A stretch of DNA of 63,568 bases from Clostridiaceae bacterium (GCA_011390155.1 JAABSW010000013.1:1-63568), one strand, 5' to 3'; shown: positions 31,075 to 39,852, counted from the first letter of the stretch. Notes: generated by a model not told the origin, from the letters alone. Numbers and translations are program-made.

Positions 31075-32016
31075 ATGGAAACGCAAGACAAACGTAAAGC
31101 TTTAACTGAATCGGCCATGATTGCCACACTCACTTCCATGTTTGTGGTGGCCACCTTTTACATTCCCATGCTGTCCATACTACTGGCGCTAATACCAGTG
31201 CCTTTTGTGGTACTGTCCATACGCAGGGGAAACCGGTATGCCTTCTTTTCAATGGTGATGGTGAGTATTATCATTGGCATGCTGACTGGTATTGTCTACA
31301 GCCTCTTTGTGTTGGTACTCTTTGGACCCATGGCGCTGGCCATGGGATGGTGGATCCGCCATCGGATGGACCCCCACGAAGTGATTTTTATCGGCGCAGT
31401 CGCCTCGGCACTGTCCATTTTTGCCATGCTGCAAATCATCGCCGTGGCCAGCGGCATTCAGCTGACAACGGAAATCAGTCAGATGTTTACCCAGGTCATT
31501 CAACAACAGGCGGTAACGTTACAAAACATGAATGTGGAAGTGGTGGCCCTGGAAGACGCTGTTAACTATTTGTTATTGGTTTTTCCCGGACTTATTCTCA
31601 TCCAGTCTTTGTTTGGGGCTTTTGTTAATTATTACCTGACCATGGCTGTGATGCGGCGGTTTGTTCCATCAGACGAACCCCTGCCGGAATTCAGCCGTTT
31701 TCGGCTTCCGGGACACGTGGTATTGGGAGCACTGTTGTTGGTGGTGCTGTCTTGGCTCACCCAGTACGTCGGTGACATCCATACAGGAGGTCTGCTGGCC
31801 AATGTGACCTTATTGGTGGTGGTGGTGTTTTTCATGCAAGGCATATCACTCATCAGCTTCTGGATTAAAGGAACCAGGGTTCCAAAGTGGGTGAGGGGTG
31901 TTATATTGGTGATTTTGGTAATCCTCAGCCCAATGATCACCCTCATTTCCCTGCTGGGAATGGTGGATGTACTGGCTGATTTCAGAAAACTCACTGACAG
32001 GCCGAAAAGTTCTTAA
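31075..32016 (+). CDS. DUF2232 (YybS family) membrane protein
   Basis: The 313-residue protein has about eight hydrophobic segments and the YybS-like start RKALTESAMIATLTSMFVVATFYIPML. The gene immediately precedes gdpP-rplI-dnaB, the same order as yybS-yybT-rplI-dnaC in B. subtilis. The N-terminal layout resembles S-components of ECF-type transporters, a known loose similarity; the function is unknown. Confidence 0.85.
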   Translation: METQDKRKALTESAMIATLTSMFVVATFYIPMLSILLALIPVPFVVLSIRRGNRYAFFSMVMVSIIIGMLTGIVYSLFVLVLFGPMALAMGWWIRHRMDPHEVIFIGAVASALSIFAMLQIIAVASGIQLTTEISQMFTQVIQQQAVTLQNMNVEVVALEDAVNYLLLVFPGLILIQSLFGAFVNYYLTMAVMRRFVPSDEPLPEFSRFRLPGHVVLGALLLVVLSWLTQYVGDIHTGGLLANVTLLVVVVFFMQGISLISFWIKGTRVPKWVRGVILVILVILSPMITLISLLGMVDVLADFRKLTDRPKSS

Positions 32017-32059
32017 GTAAGAACATCCTGTGAACACCCTTTTGAAAAGGAGCGGCTTT

Positions 32060-34075
32060 ATGAGAAAAAGTAAACTTTTTGATGTTTTGGTACCGGACAC
32101 ACGTATTTATATGCTCATCATCACGCTGCTCATCGGCATCATTGCCTGGTATAATCAGGCCATTGCTGTTATTGGTGTGTTTTTATTGATATACCTGTTG
32201 GTTTACAACCTGCGGGTTAACCATACCAAACGTGAAGAATGGACCCGGTACATTGAAAGACTTTCCTCTGATGTGGATGCCGCCACCCGGGATTCCATCT
32301 TTTCCATGCCCATCCCACTGACCATGGTGGACATTGATGGGACTGTCACCTGGTACAACCAGAAATTTACCACGATCCTGAAAGAAACCGATTTGCTGGA
32401 GAAAAAAATTGGTGACCTGGTGACTGATTTCAACCTTCAAGAACTGCTGGAGAAAGACAGCGGTGAAATGGTACAGGTAAAAATTGAAAACCGGAGTTTT
32501 AAGGTTTTTTCCAATGTGGTCAAGCGCAGTCATCCAGTGGGACCAGGTCATATTATCGTACTTTACTGGTTTGAAACCACACCCTACGAAAACCTGAAAC
32601 GGAAATATAACCATGAAAAACTGGTGGTGGCGCTGGTACAGGTGGACAATTACGACGAAGTGATTAAAAGCACGGACGAAGTCAACCGGTCCAAGGTCAT
32701 TGCGGAAATTGACCAGCAACTGCACCGTTGGGCCAGCCAGCAGAAGGGGATCATCCGAAAATACGAACTGGATAAATACATCGTTCTTTTTGAATACCAG
32801 TACCTGGAACAGTTGGAAGGAAAAAGGTTTGAAATTCTTGATGCCATTCGAGACATTCAGGAAGGCAACCATATACCCGCCACCCTGAGCATGGGCATTG
32901 GCTCCATGGGAAAAGATTTTCAGGAAACCCTGGCCTATGCCAACACGGCCAAAGACCTGTGTCTTGGCAGGGGCGGTGACCAGACAGCGGTGAAACGTAA
33001 CGATGATATAAAATTTTATGGCGGAAAATCAAAAGCAGTGGAAAAACGAACCAAAGTGAAGGCCAGGGTGATTGCCTACGGACTGCGGCAACTCATCGAA
33101 CAATCAGACCATGTGTTGGTCATGGGGCATAAACAGCCAGACCTGGACGCATTGGGAGCTGCCCTGGGCATCTACCGGGCTACAAAAAACCGAAAGAAAG
33201 ACGCATGGATTGTGCTGAATGGCAGCAACCCCTCGATTGAAGTGCTTTATTCCATGATGATGAAACGCGAAGAGTACCAAAAAGCTGTGATTAGCTGTGG
33301 AGAAGCCCAGCGCATCAAAGGCAGGGGAAGGAGCCTTGTCATTGTGGTTGACACCCACCGACAGGTTTACACAGAATGTCCTGAACTGTTGGATGATAAT
33401 GACCGGGTGGTAGTCATTGATCATCACCGGCGAAGCACTGACTTTATCGAAAACACCCTGTTGACCTACCACGAAACCTATGCCTCCTCCACCAGTGAAA
33501 TGGTGACGGAAATTATCTATTACATGGAAGACAAACTAACCCTGGAATCCCTGGAAGCGGAAGCCCTCATGGCGGGCATCGCCCTGGACACGAAGAATTT
33601 CACCTTTAAAACCGGTGTTCGCACCTTCGAAGCCGCTTCTTATCTGCGCAGGGCCGGTGCAGACACCACTGTGGTCAGGCAAATGTTTCAGGATGACCTG
33701 GAGTCCATTGTTTCAAGGGCAGAAGTCATTAAAAAAGCTGAAATTATCCTTGATCAAATCGCCATTGCCATTAGTGATGACCATTCAGAAAATGCCCAAC
33801 TGGTGGCAGCCCAGGCAGCTGATACCATGCTGACCATAAGGGGTGCCAAGGCGTCCTTTGTGTTGGGAACCAGTGATTCCGGAGAAGTGTTTATCAGCGG
33901 TCGTTCCCTGGGAGATATTAACGTACAGGTGATTCTGGAAAAACTGGGGGGAGGCGGCCATATGACCGTTGCCGGTGCCCAGTTAAAAGACACCACCATC
34001 GAATCGGCAAGGGAACGTTTGATCGAATCGATCACCGAAAGTCTTGAAGAAGAAAGAGAGGAGAATCATTCATGA
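32060..34075 (+). CDS. gdpP: Cyclic-di-AMP phosphodiesterase GdpP
   Basis: This 671-residue membrane enzyme hydrolyses c-di-AMP to pApA. From ATG 32060 (AAGGAG seven bases upstream) it has two transmembrane helices at residues 15-50, a PAS-like domain (PLTMVDIDGTVTWYNQKF), a degenerate GGDEF domain, then DHH (GHKQPDLDALGAALG, VVIDHHRRSTDF) and DHHA1 (GGGGHMTVAGAQ). The order is that of YybT/GdpP. The rplI ATG overlaps its stop by four bases. Confidence 0.95.
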   Translation: MRKSKLFDVLVPDTRIYMLIITLLIGIIAWYNQAIAVIGVFLLIYLLVYNLRVNHTKREEWTRYIERLSSDVDAATRDSIFSMPIPLTMVDIDGTVTWYNQKFTTILKETDLLEKKIGDLVTDFNLQELLEKDSGEMVQVKIENRSFKVFSNVVKRSHPVGPGHIIVLYWFETTPYENLKRKYNHEKLVVALVQVDNYDEVIKSTDEVNRSKVIAEIDQQLHRWASQQKGIIRKYELDKYIVLFEYQYLEQLEGKRFEILDAIRDIQEGNHIPATLSMGIGSMGKDFQETLAYANTAKDLCLGRGGDQTAVKRNDDIKFYGGKSKAVEKRTKVKARVIAYGLRQLIEQSDHVLVMGHKQPDLDALGAALGIYRATKNRKKDAWIVLNGSNPSIEVLYSMMMKREEYQKAVISCGEAQRIKGRGRSLVIVVDTHRQVYTECPELLDDNDRVVVIDHHRRSTDFIENTLLTYHETYASSTSEMVTEIIYYMEDKLTLESLEAEALMAGIALDTKNFTFKTGVRTFEAASYLRRAGADTTVVRQMFQDDLESIVSRAEVIKKAEIILDQIAIAISDDHSENAQLVAAQAADTMLTIRGAKASFVLGTSDSGEVFISGRSLGDINVQVILEKLGGGGHMTVAGAQLKDTTIESARERLIESITESLEEEREENHS

Positions 34076-34521
34076 AAGTGATTTTGGAGCAAGACGTAAA
34101 AGGATTGGGAAAAGCCGGGGACATTGCCAACGCAAGTGATGGTTACGCCCGTAATTACTTAATACCGAGGGGACTGGCGGTGGAAGCCAGTTCGGGCAAT
34201 CTAAATACAGTGAAGCAACAAAAACAGGCGGAAGAAAAAAGAAGAGCTGAAGAACTGGAAAAAGCGGAAAAGTTAAAGGAACGGCTGGCAAAACTGACAG
34301 TAACCATCAAGGCAAAATCAGGTGAAGGTGGCCGGTTGTTTGGGTCCATCACCAACAAGGAAATTGCAGACATGTTGAAAAAGCAGCACCAGATCACCTT
34401 GGACAAACGAAAAATCAGTTTGCCGGAACCCATCAAAGATTTGGGAGAGAGCGTAGTGGAAGTAAAAGTGTACCCCAATGTGGCCGGCACATTAAAAGTA
34501 AAAGTACAGGCTGAAGCATAA
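34072..34521 (+). CDS. rplI: 50S ribosomal protein L9
   Basis: A 149-residue protein that begins MKVILEQDVKGLGKAGDIANASDG, continues YARNYLIPRGLAVEAS, has the long connecting helix rich in Glu and Lys (residues 45-75) and the C-terminal globular domain with GRLFGSITNKEIAD. The gene is coupled to gdpP by a four-base overlap and is followed by dnaB, as in Bacillus. Confidence 0.97.
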   Translation: MKVILEQDVKGLGKAGDIANASDGYARNYLIPRGLAVEASSGNLNTVKQQKQAEEKRRAEELEKAEKLKERLAKLTVTIKAKSGEGGRLFGSITNKEIADMLKKQHQITLDKRKISLPEPIKDLGESVVEVKVYPNVAGTLKVKVQAEA

Positions 34522-34547
34522 ACAGGATTTAAGATAGGAGCGTTCAC

Positions 34548-35888
34548 ATGGACACATTTGCCAATTTCACACAGGTACCACCACACAGCGTGGAAGCAGA
34601 ACAATCGGTTCTGGGGGCTATGCTGCTGGAACGGGATGCTGTCTATGTGGCACTGGAAATTCTAAAGCCGGTGGATTTTTACAAAGAAGCCCACCGGGAG
34701 ATCTTTGACGCCATGGTTACCCTTTTTGGAAAGGAAGAGCCAGTGGACTTGCTTACCCTGACGGAAGAAATGAGGGCAAGGGAAACACTGGAAGCTGTGG
34801 GTGGGATCCCTTACCTCAGCAGCCTGACCAGCAATGTGCCTGTGACAGTGCATGTGGAGTACTATGCCAAACTGGTGGAAGAAAAGGCTGTGCTGCGGCG
34901 GTTGATCCAGTCTTCCCGGGAGGTCATGCAGCTTGGTTACAGACCGGAAGTGGAAGTGCAGGAACTGATTGAACAGGCACAAAAGAACATCTATGACATT
35001 ACTCAAAGTCAGTACCGACAAGGGTTTACCAACATCAAAGACCTGCTTAACACCACCTTTGATGAAATTGAAAGACGTTATGAAAACAAAGAAACCATCA
35101 CAGGAATCACCACCGGGTTTAACGACCTGGATCATAAACTCAACGGTTTTCACCCTTCAGACCTGATTTTGGTGGCTGCCCGTCCTGCCATGGGTAAATC
35201 CGCCTTTGCCTTAAACCTTGCCCAGAACGCGGCCTTGAAAGGAAATGGTTCTGTGGCCATTTTCAGTCTTGAAATGTCAAAAGAGCAGCTGATCCTCCGT
35301 ATGTTGGCTTCAGAGTCCATGGTGGATTTAAGCAACATTCAAAGTGGTCGCTTGAATGACGAAGAATGGCAACGGATCGCCCAGGCCATGGTGCCCATGT
35401 CCCAGGCAAAAATACATTTTGATGATTCTGCAGGAATTTCTGTTACAGAAATGAGGTCCAAAGCCAGACGGTTGAAAATGGAAAAAGGGCTGGACCTGGT
35501 ATTAATTGACTACCTGCAGTTAATGCAAGGAGAAACACGAACGGAGAACCGTCAACAGGAAATCTCCAGTATTTCCCGAAACCTGAAAATCATGGCAAAA
35601 GAACTGGATTGCCCTGTCATTGCCCTGTCACAGTTATCCAGGGCACCGGAACAGCGAGCAGACCACCGGCCCATTCTGTCTGACTTGCGTGAATCAGGGG
35701 CCATTGAGCAGGATGCTGATGTGGTCATGTTTTTATACCGGGAAGCTTACTACGATGAAGAAAGCGAAAAGCAGAACATGGCCGAAATCATTTTGGCGAA
35801 ACATCGTCATGGTGAAACCGGGTCCATTGACATGGTATGGCTGGGCCAGTACCAGAAATTTGCAGATGCCTCAAGGTATCAATCCTAG
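34548..35888 (+). CDS. dnaB: Replicative DNA helicase DnaB
   Basis: The hexameric replicative helicase (DnaC in B. subtilis naming), 446 residues. The N-terminal domain starts PPHSVEAEQSVLGAMLLE; the RecA-like C-domain has Walker A ARPAMGKSAFALNLAQ, the DYLQLM Walker B and SQLSRAPEQRADHRPILSDLRESGAIEQDAD. A DnaI-like loader and a DnaD-like protein are encoded 3-5 kb away on the other strand. Confidence 0.97.
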   Translation: MDTFANFTQVPPHSVEAEQSVLGAMLLERDAVYVALEILKPVDFYKEAHREIFDAMVTLFGKEEPVDLLTLTEEMRARETLEAVGGIPYLSSLTSNVPVTVHVEYYAKLVEEKAVLRRLIQSSREVMQLGYRPEVEVQELIEQAQKNIYDITQSQYRQGFTNIKDLLNTTFDEIERRYENKETITGITTGFNDLDHKLNGFHPSDLILVAARPAMGKSAFALNLAQNAALKGNGSVAIFSLEMSKEQLILRMLASESMVDLSNIQSGRLNDEEWQRIAQAMVPMSQAKIHFDDSAGISVTEMRSKARRLKMEKGLDLVLIDYLQLMQGETRTENRQQEISSISRNLKIMAKELDCPVIALSQLSRAPEQRADHRPILSDLRESGAIEQDADVVMFLYREAYYDEESEKQNMAEIILAKHRHGETGSIDMVWLGQYQKFADASRYQS

Positions 35889-35911
35889 GAAATACCAGGG
35901 TGAAATACCAG
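35889..35911 (+). repeat. Ten-base direct repeat after dnaB
   Basis: GAAATACCAG occurs at 35889-35898 and again at 35902-35911, a 13-base period starting right after the dnaB stop and abutting the long inverted repeat. Confidence 0.6.
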
Positions 35912-35960
35912 TAGCATAATCCTGGGAATAACGGTTGCGTCATTCCCAGGATTATGCTAC
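35911..35960. repeat. Perfect 19-bp inverted repeat between dnaB and the DUF1858 gene
   Basis: The left arm 35911-35929 (starts GTAGCATAATCC) and right arm 35942-35960 (ends GGATTATGCTAC) are exact reverse complements around a 12-base loop. No T-run follows, so it is not a standard intrinsic terminator. Confidence 0.9.
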
Positions 35961-35963
35961 AAT
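35935..35963 (+). promoter_or_regulatory. Possible promoter inside the inverted repeat
   Basis: TTGCGT (35935-35940) in the loop, a 17-base spacer formed by the right arm, then TACAAT (35958-35963) at its edge. It would drive the DUF1858 gene. Confidence 0.5.
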
Positions 35964-35991
35964 AATGTTGACTGTTTTACTATGGATTACG

Positions 35992-36010
35992 CAGGCAGAT
36001 CATCTGCCTG
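35992..36010 (+). promoter_or_regulatory. Leader hairpin touching the DUF1858 ribosome site
   Basis: CAGGCAGAT (35992-36000) and ATCTGCCTG (36002-36010) form a perfect 9-bp hairpin directly followed by GAGGAGG, the ribosome site for the ATG at 36024. Confidence 0.65.
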
Positions 36011-36023
36011 GAGGAGGGATAGA

Positions 36024-36230
36024 ATGGCAAAAGTTACCCATGAAATGACCATTATGGAAGTATTGAAAATGGATCCAGGCGTTGCTCCCATTTTCATGAA
36101 GCACGGACTTCACTGTCTGGGCTGCCCCGGCGCCACCATGGAAAGCATCCATGACGCTGGCCTGGTACACGGCATAGACGTGGATGTATTGGTAAGCGAA
36201 CTGAACCAGTACCTTGAAACTTCAGCGTAA
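36024..36230 (+). CDS. DUF1858 domain protein (redox disulfide type)
   Basis: A 68-residue protein that is one DUF1858 domain: VTHEMTIMEVLKMDPGVAPIFMKHG, then the CLGC motif (HCLGCPGATMES). DUF1858 proteins occur in anaerobes, often fused to or near hybrid-cluster and redox proteins, and the two cysteines are thought to be redox active. No partner gene is adjacent. ATG 36024 follows GAGGAGG, with a perfect hairpin just ahead of it. Confidence 0.88.
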   Translation: MAKVTHEMTIMEVLKMDPGVAPIFMKHGLHCLGCPGATMESIHDAGLVHGIDVDVLVSELNQYLETSA

Positions 36231-36245
36231 CAGGAAATCACAAGG

Positions 36246-36270
36246 AAACCGGCCACTGGCCGGTTTTTTG
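36246..36270 (+). terminator. Terminator after the DUF1858 gene
   Basis: AACCGGCC and GGCCGGTT pair around a three-base loop and run into TTTTTT. Confidence 0.88.
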
Positions 36271-36341
36271 TCGGATCTTTTTAAAACAGGAAACATTTTC
36301 AGCCAAATCTCGTTTTATTGGATGAAAAGAGGTGATGTGCC

Positions 36342-36569
36342 ATGTTAAAATACCTGATCCCCGTTTTTATCATTGCCCTGGTGCTAATATGGCTGGGCTT
36401 TTACGGTTTTGGTATTTTGTCCATCCCCGCAGGGTCCGGGTTGGTACTGTTCTTAAAATTGTTGGGAATTGTTGTGCTCCTGCTGGTGATGGGAATGGCG
36501 GTGCGCGTTTTATGGGAACGGTTAAAAGAGATAAAGGAGGAAGAGGAAGATGATTATCGTCAATACTGA
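36342..36569 (+). CDS. Small membrane protein, unknown
   Basis: A 75-residue protein with two hydrophobic helices (LIPVFIIALVLIWLGFYGFGIL and VLFLKLLGIVVLLLVMGMAV) and a highly charged cytoplasmic tail ending EEEEDDYRQY. ATG follows AGAGGTG. Its last 20 bases overlap the start of the YbjQ gene, and the ribosome site AAGGAGGAAGAGG for that gene lies inside this one, so the two are made together. I do not recognise the family. Confidence 0.75.
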   Translation: MLKYLIPVFIIALVLIWLGFYGFGILSIPAGSGLVLFLKLLGIVVLLLVMGMAVRVLWERLKEIKEEEEDDYRQY

Positions 36570-36861
36570 TTTTGTAACAGGGAAAGAACTGGAAACCATT
36601 GCCATGGTCAAGGGGTCTGTGATTCAGGCCAAACACGTTGGGAAAGATATCATGAGTGGACTGAAAGGGTTGGTGGGAGGCGAGCTGACTTCCTATTCAG
36701 AGATGATGAACGAAGCCAGGGCCAAAGCAACTAAGCGGATGGTGGAAGAAGCACAGGGACTGGGAGCTGATGCCGTCGTTAATGTGCGTTACACCTCTGC
36801 CGCTGTGATGCAGGGAGCTGCAGAAATTCTGGTGTACGGTACAGCTGTGAAATTTAAATAG
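36550..36861 (+). CDS. YbjQ/UPF0145 family protein
   Basis: A 103-residue soluble protein with the family start IVNTDFVTGKELETIAMVKGSVIQAK, the middle SYSEMMNEARAKATKRMVEEA and the end GADAVVNVRYTSAAVMQGAAEILVYGTAVK. Structures of this family are ring-forming pentamers, once labelled heavy-metal binding; the role is unknown. It overlaps the small membrane protein by 20 bases. Confidence 0.9.
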   Translation: MIIVNTDFVTGKELETIAMVKGSVIQAKHVGKDIMSGLKGLVGGELTSYSEMMNEARAKATKRMVEEAQGLGADAVVNVRYTSAAVMQGAAEILVYGTAVKFK

Positions 36862-36961
36862 AAGGAAAACCTTTCTGAATGTTTTTCACATAATTACGGC
36901 AACAGACACATCTATTGAGGAACAATAAACCGACGATACAAAATAATGTTCATAAAATATA

Positions 36962-36990
36962 TTGACCCAGGCTTTCCAGCATGTTACCAT
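36962..36990 (+). promoter_or_regulatory. Probable promoter of purA
   Basis: TTGACC, a 17-base spacer and TACCAT, with the purA ATG about 30 bases downstream. A weaker TTGAGG/TACAAA pair lies near 36914-36941. Confidence 0.55.
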
Positions 36991-37018
36991 AATGATGATG
37001 GAAAGGGGTTGGAAAACT

Positions 37019-38302
37019 ATGTCAACAACAGCGATTGTAGGCGCCCAGTGGGGCGATGAAGGAAAAGGAAAAGTCATCGATTACCTGGCCAGTCAGGCAG
37101 ATGTGATTGTGCGTGCACAGGGTGGAAACAATGCCGGTCACACCGTGGTGGTGGGAGATACAAAATACACCTTTCATTTAATGCCCTCTGGTGTGTTATA
37201 CCCGGGAAAAATCAACCTGATTGCCAATGGAGTGGTGTTTGATCCGGAGGGATTTTTAAAGGAAATAGAGAAACTGAAAACCCAGGGGGTGGAAATCAGT
37301 TCTGTTTACATAGACGAACGGGCACACCTGATTTTTCCCTATCACAAATTAATTGATGAGCTGCAGGAAAAGGAACGGGGCGAGGAATCCATCGGTACCA
37401 CCAAACGTGGCATCGGCCCCTGTTACATGGATAAAATTGAACGGACAGGTATTCGGGTAGGGGAGTTCCTTCACCCTGATCGTTTGACAAAATTTGTCAC
37501 CAGACAAACCATAAGAAAGAATCAAATCATCGAAAAAATTTACGGGGCAGAAGGCTTTGACCCACAGAAAATAGCCGAAACCTATGTGACTTATGGTGAA
37601 AAGCTGGGAGCTTATGTCACCGACACCAACCAGATTTTACAGCAGGCTTTATCAGAAGGAAAAAAAGTGTTGCTGGAAGGTGCCCAGGGCGCTTTGCTGG
37701 ACATCGATCTGGGCACATACCCCTATGTTACGTCTTCTCATCCAACCACCGGCGGCTTTTGCACCGGTGCAGGCATTGGCCCCAAACAAATTGACGAAGT
37801 GATTGGCATTGTCAAAGCTTACACCACCCGGGTGGGCAAAGGACCTTTTCCAACGGAAGAAGACAACGCGACAGGAGATGCCATCCGCATCAAAGGAAAT
37901 GAGTTTGGCACCACCACCGGCCGACCACGGCGCTGTGGCTGGCTGGACGGAGTGATGCTTCGCTATACCTCCAGGATCAATGGTATGACAGGCATTGCTC
38001 TGATGCTGGTGGATGTGTTGGACGAATTTGATGAAATTAAGTTTTGTGTGGGTTATGAAAAGGAAGGGGAGAAGGTGGCACATTTCCCTGCCAACCTGGC
38101 CGACCTGGAAAAATGCCAGCCCATCTATCAGACCATTAAAGGGTGGCAAAAAGACATCAGCCAGATCACAGATTTTGAACAACTTCCTCAGGAAACCAAG
38201 GACTATGTGAAGGTCATCGAAGACTTTACGGGAATTCCGGTGAAACTGATTTCTGTGGGACCCAAAAGAAGCCAGACCATCATTCGGGACAAAATGATTT
38301 AA
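37019..38302 (+). CDS. purA: Adenylosuccinate synthetase
   Basis: A 427-residue enzyme that joins IMP and aspartate with GTP, the first step from IMP to AMP. The N-terminus TAIVGAQWGDEGKGKVIDYLA holds the catalytic Asp and the P-loop. GGNNAGHTVVVG, GTTKRGIGPCYMDKIERTGIR and NEFGTTTGRPRRCGWLD are also present. ATG 37019 is preceded by AAAGGGG. It follows dnaB at about 1.1 kb, as dnaC-purA in B. subtilis. Confidence 0.97.
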   Translation: MSTTAIVGAQWGDEGKGKVIDYLASQADVIVRAQGGNNAGHTVVVGDTKYTFHLMPSGVLYPGKINLIANGVVFDPEGFLKEIEKLKTQGVEISSVYIDERAHLIFPYHKLIDELQEKERGEESIGTTKRGIGPCYMDKIERTGIRVGEFLHPDRLTKFVTRQTIRKNQIIEKIYGAEGFDPQKIAETYVTYGEKLGAYVTDTNQILQQALSEGKKVLLEGAQGALLDIDLGTYPYVTSSHPTTGGFCTGAGIGPKQIDEVIGIVKAYTTRVGKGPFPTEEDNATGDAIRIKGNEFGTTTGRPRRCGWLDGVMLRYTSRINGMTGIALMLVDVLDEFDEIKFCVGYEKEGEKVAHFPANLADLEKCQPIYQTIKGWQKDISQITDFEQLPQETKDYVKVIEDFTGIPVKLISVGPKRSQTIIRDKMI

Positions 38303-38304
38303 TA

Positions 38305-38337
38305 AGAAAAGCCCTTCCAAGGTGGAGGGCTTTTTTA
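38305..38337. terminator. Bidirectional terminator between purA and ybaK
   Basis: GCCCTTC and GGAGGGC form the stem, with AAAA before and TTTTTT after. It separates two convergent genes and would work on both strands. Confidence 0.8.
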
Positions 38338-38349
38338 CGGGGGAAAATA

Positions 38350-38823
38350 TCAGGTGAGGGCAATCACCTGGGCATCAACGGCCTGAATCAGGTCAGCCGG
38401 TGCCATTTCCATCAGCATCCCTTTGTGACCGGCATTAATCATGACCAGCGCATGTTTCAGGGCACTCTCATCCACATAAACAGGATGAGGTTTTTTCATG
38501 CCCAAAGGTGACACCCCGCCGCGTACGTAACCGGTGAGGCCCTGGACTTCCTTTTTCGGCACCATTTCCACTTTTTTATTGCTGCTGGCAGCCGCCAGTG
38601 CCTTCAGGTTCACTTCCTGGTTTCCTGGCAGACAAGCCACCAGCACACCCGTCTTATCACCCCGTAACACCAGTGTTTTAAACAGGGCATCCACATTAAA
38701 ATGGTTTAGTTCGGCAATATGGGTGGCACTTAGATCACTTTCATCCAGTTCGTAAGGATGCAGTTCATAGGAGATGTTCAGGCTGTCAAGCAACCGTGCA
38801 GCATTGGTTTTTCCCTTGGTCAT
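38350..38823 (-). CDS. ybaK: Cys-tRNA(Pro)/Cys-tRNA(Cys) deacylase YbaK/EbsC family
   Basis: A 157-residue editing-domain protein: TNAARLLDSLNISYELHPYE, then DALFKTLVLRGDKTGVLVACLPGNQEVNLKALA, GYVRGGVSPLGMKKPHPVYVDES and a final AGHKGMLMEMAPADL. These are typical of YbaK, which removes cysteine wrongly attached to tRNA(Pro). It is the last gene of a three-gene minus-strand block and is convergent with purA. Confidence 0.92.
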   Translation of the reverse strand: MTKGKTNAARLLDSLNISYELHPYELDESDLSATHIAELNHFNVDALFKTLVLRGDKTGVLVACLPGNQEVNLKALAAASSNKKVEMVPKKEVQGLTGYVRGGVSPLGMKKPHPVYVDESALKHALVMINAGHKGMLMEMAPADLIQAVDAQVIALT

Positions 38824-38853
38824 AAAAACGCCTCCTTTTATCAGAAAAGTTCC

Positions 38854-39852
38854 CTAAAGGGTTTCAGTTCCTTGCCAGCGGACATCCTGGCCGTAAAATT
38901 TCACAAAATTATAATGGGCAAAGATCCTGGAACAGATGCGGTCATCATAACGTTCCATCAGGGTGCTGGGGGGAAGGTTGGTGGAAATCAATGTTTTTCT
39001 TCCTTCCAACTGGCGTGTATTGATGATTTGAAACAGCTGGCTGTTGGTGAAGGTGTTGGTCAACTCAGTGCCCAGGTCGTCGATGATCAGCAGGTCACAG
39101 TTAAAAAGCCGTTCCAGGGTTTGAGGGTCTTTTTCCCGGCTATCTTTACCAAATTGATGGTTTTCCAAGAGTGTGATCAGCTTGATGGCCGTTTGGTAGA
39201 TCACGATGTGGCCCCTGTCCAGCAGGGATTTTGCGATGCAGTTGGCCATAAAGGTTTTCCCCAACCCTGTGTGGCCGTAAAACAACAGGTTTTTTTCTTC
39301 CGGCAGGTCAAAATTAAAAGCAAACCCTTCACATTCTGTCAGGATCTGGCGCATGTTTTCCCGTTGCGAGATGGTTTCTCCGGCTACCTTATCCGTGGAA
39401 AACAAGTCAAGGCGGAAGGTTTTAAAATTTTCTTTTTCCAGAATGCCTGCAAGGTTTGACATATGGTAGGCTTCGTTGATGAGTTGCTGCTTAAAGCAGC
39501 TGCAGTGTGAGCCATCTTTCAGCACACCCCGGTCCTGACAATAGGTGCACTCCCAGACAGGCTCAAAGTCAGCTTCTTTCAAGCCATGCTGGTTCATTAA
39601 ATCCTGCCGCTGGCGGCGCAGCAGTGTCAGATCATCTTCCAACTGCTGCAGCAATAGTTGTTGCTTTTCCGGCTCAGACAGCAGGGCTTTGGTGATGGAA
39701 ATGCCTTTTTTCTTCATTTTTGTTTCAAGGGCTTCCAACTGAGGCAGACGGTGGTAAATGGCAGCCACCTTTTCCTGTCGTCTCTCTTCAGCGAGGCGCC
39801 TTTTTTTTTCGTAATTTTTCATGATTTCCTGTACCACGGCAGATCGCTTCAC
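38854..39852 (-). CDS. DnaI/DnaC-like helicase loader ATPase
   Basis: The 332-residue protein has a charged helical N-terminus, a cysteine cluster CTYCQDRG...CSCFK (about residues 100-120) that probably binds zinc, then an AAA+ domain with Walker A YGHTGLGKTFMANCIA, Walker B LLIIDDLGTE and STNLPPSTLMERYDDRICSRI. This is the architecture of DnaI and DnaC-type loaders. Its ATG overlaps the DnaD-like stop by four bases, so the two are coupled. Most likely it loads the DnaB helicase encoded at 34.5 kb. Confidence 0.9.
   Translation of the reverse strand: MKRSAVVQEIMKNYEKKRRLAEERRQEKVAAIYHRLPQLEALETKMKKKGISITKALLSEPEKQQLLLQQLEDDLTLLRRQRQDLMNQHGLKEADFEPVWECTYCQDRGVLKDGSHCSCFKQQLINEAYHMSNLAGILEKENFKTFRLDLFSTDKVAGETISQRENMRQILTECEGFAFNFDLPEEKNLLFYGHTGLGKTFMANCIAKSLLDRGHIVIYQTAIKLITLLENHQFGKDSREKDPQTLERLFNCDLLIIDDLGTELTNTFTNSQLFQIINTRQLEGRKTLISTNLPPSTLMERYDDRICSRIFAHYNFVKFYGQDVRWQGTETL

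Noticed and set aside
32183-32872. A 229-codon minus-strand frame inside gdpP
   Set aside because: Phe/Val/His-rich antisense shadow of an intact gdpP.
35911-35960. Intrinsic terminator of dnaB
   Set aside because: The stem is strong but followed by AATAATG, with no T-run on either strand.
37652-38320. A 222-codon minus-strand frame inside purA
   Set aside because: Shadow of the purA codons; purA is complete.
38758-39459. A 233-codon plus-strand frame across ybaK and the DnaI-like gene
   Set aside because: It mirrors two well-supported genes and shows no protein-like pattern or ribosome site.
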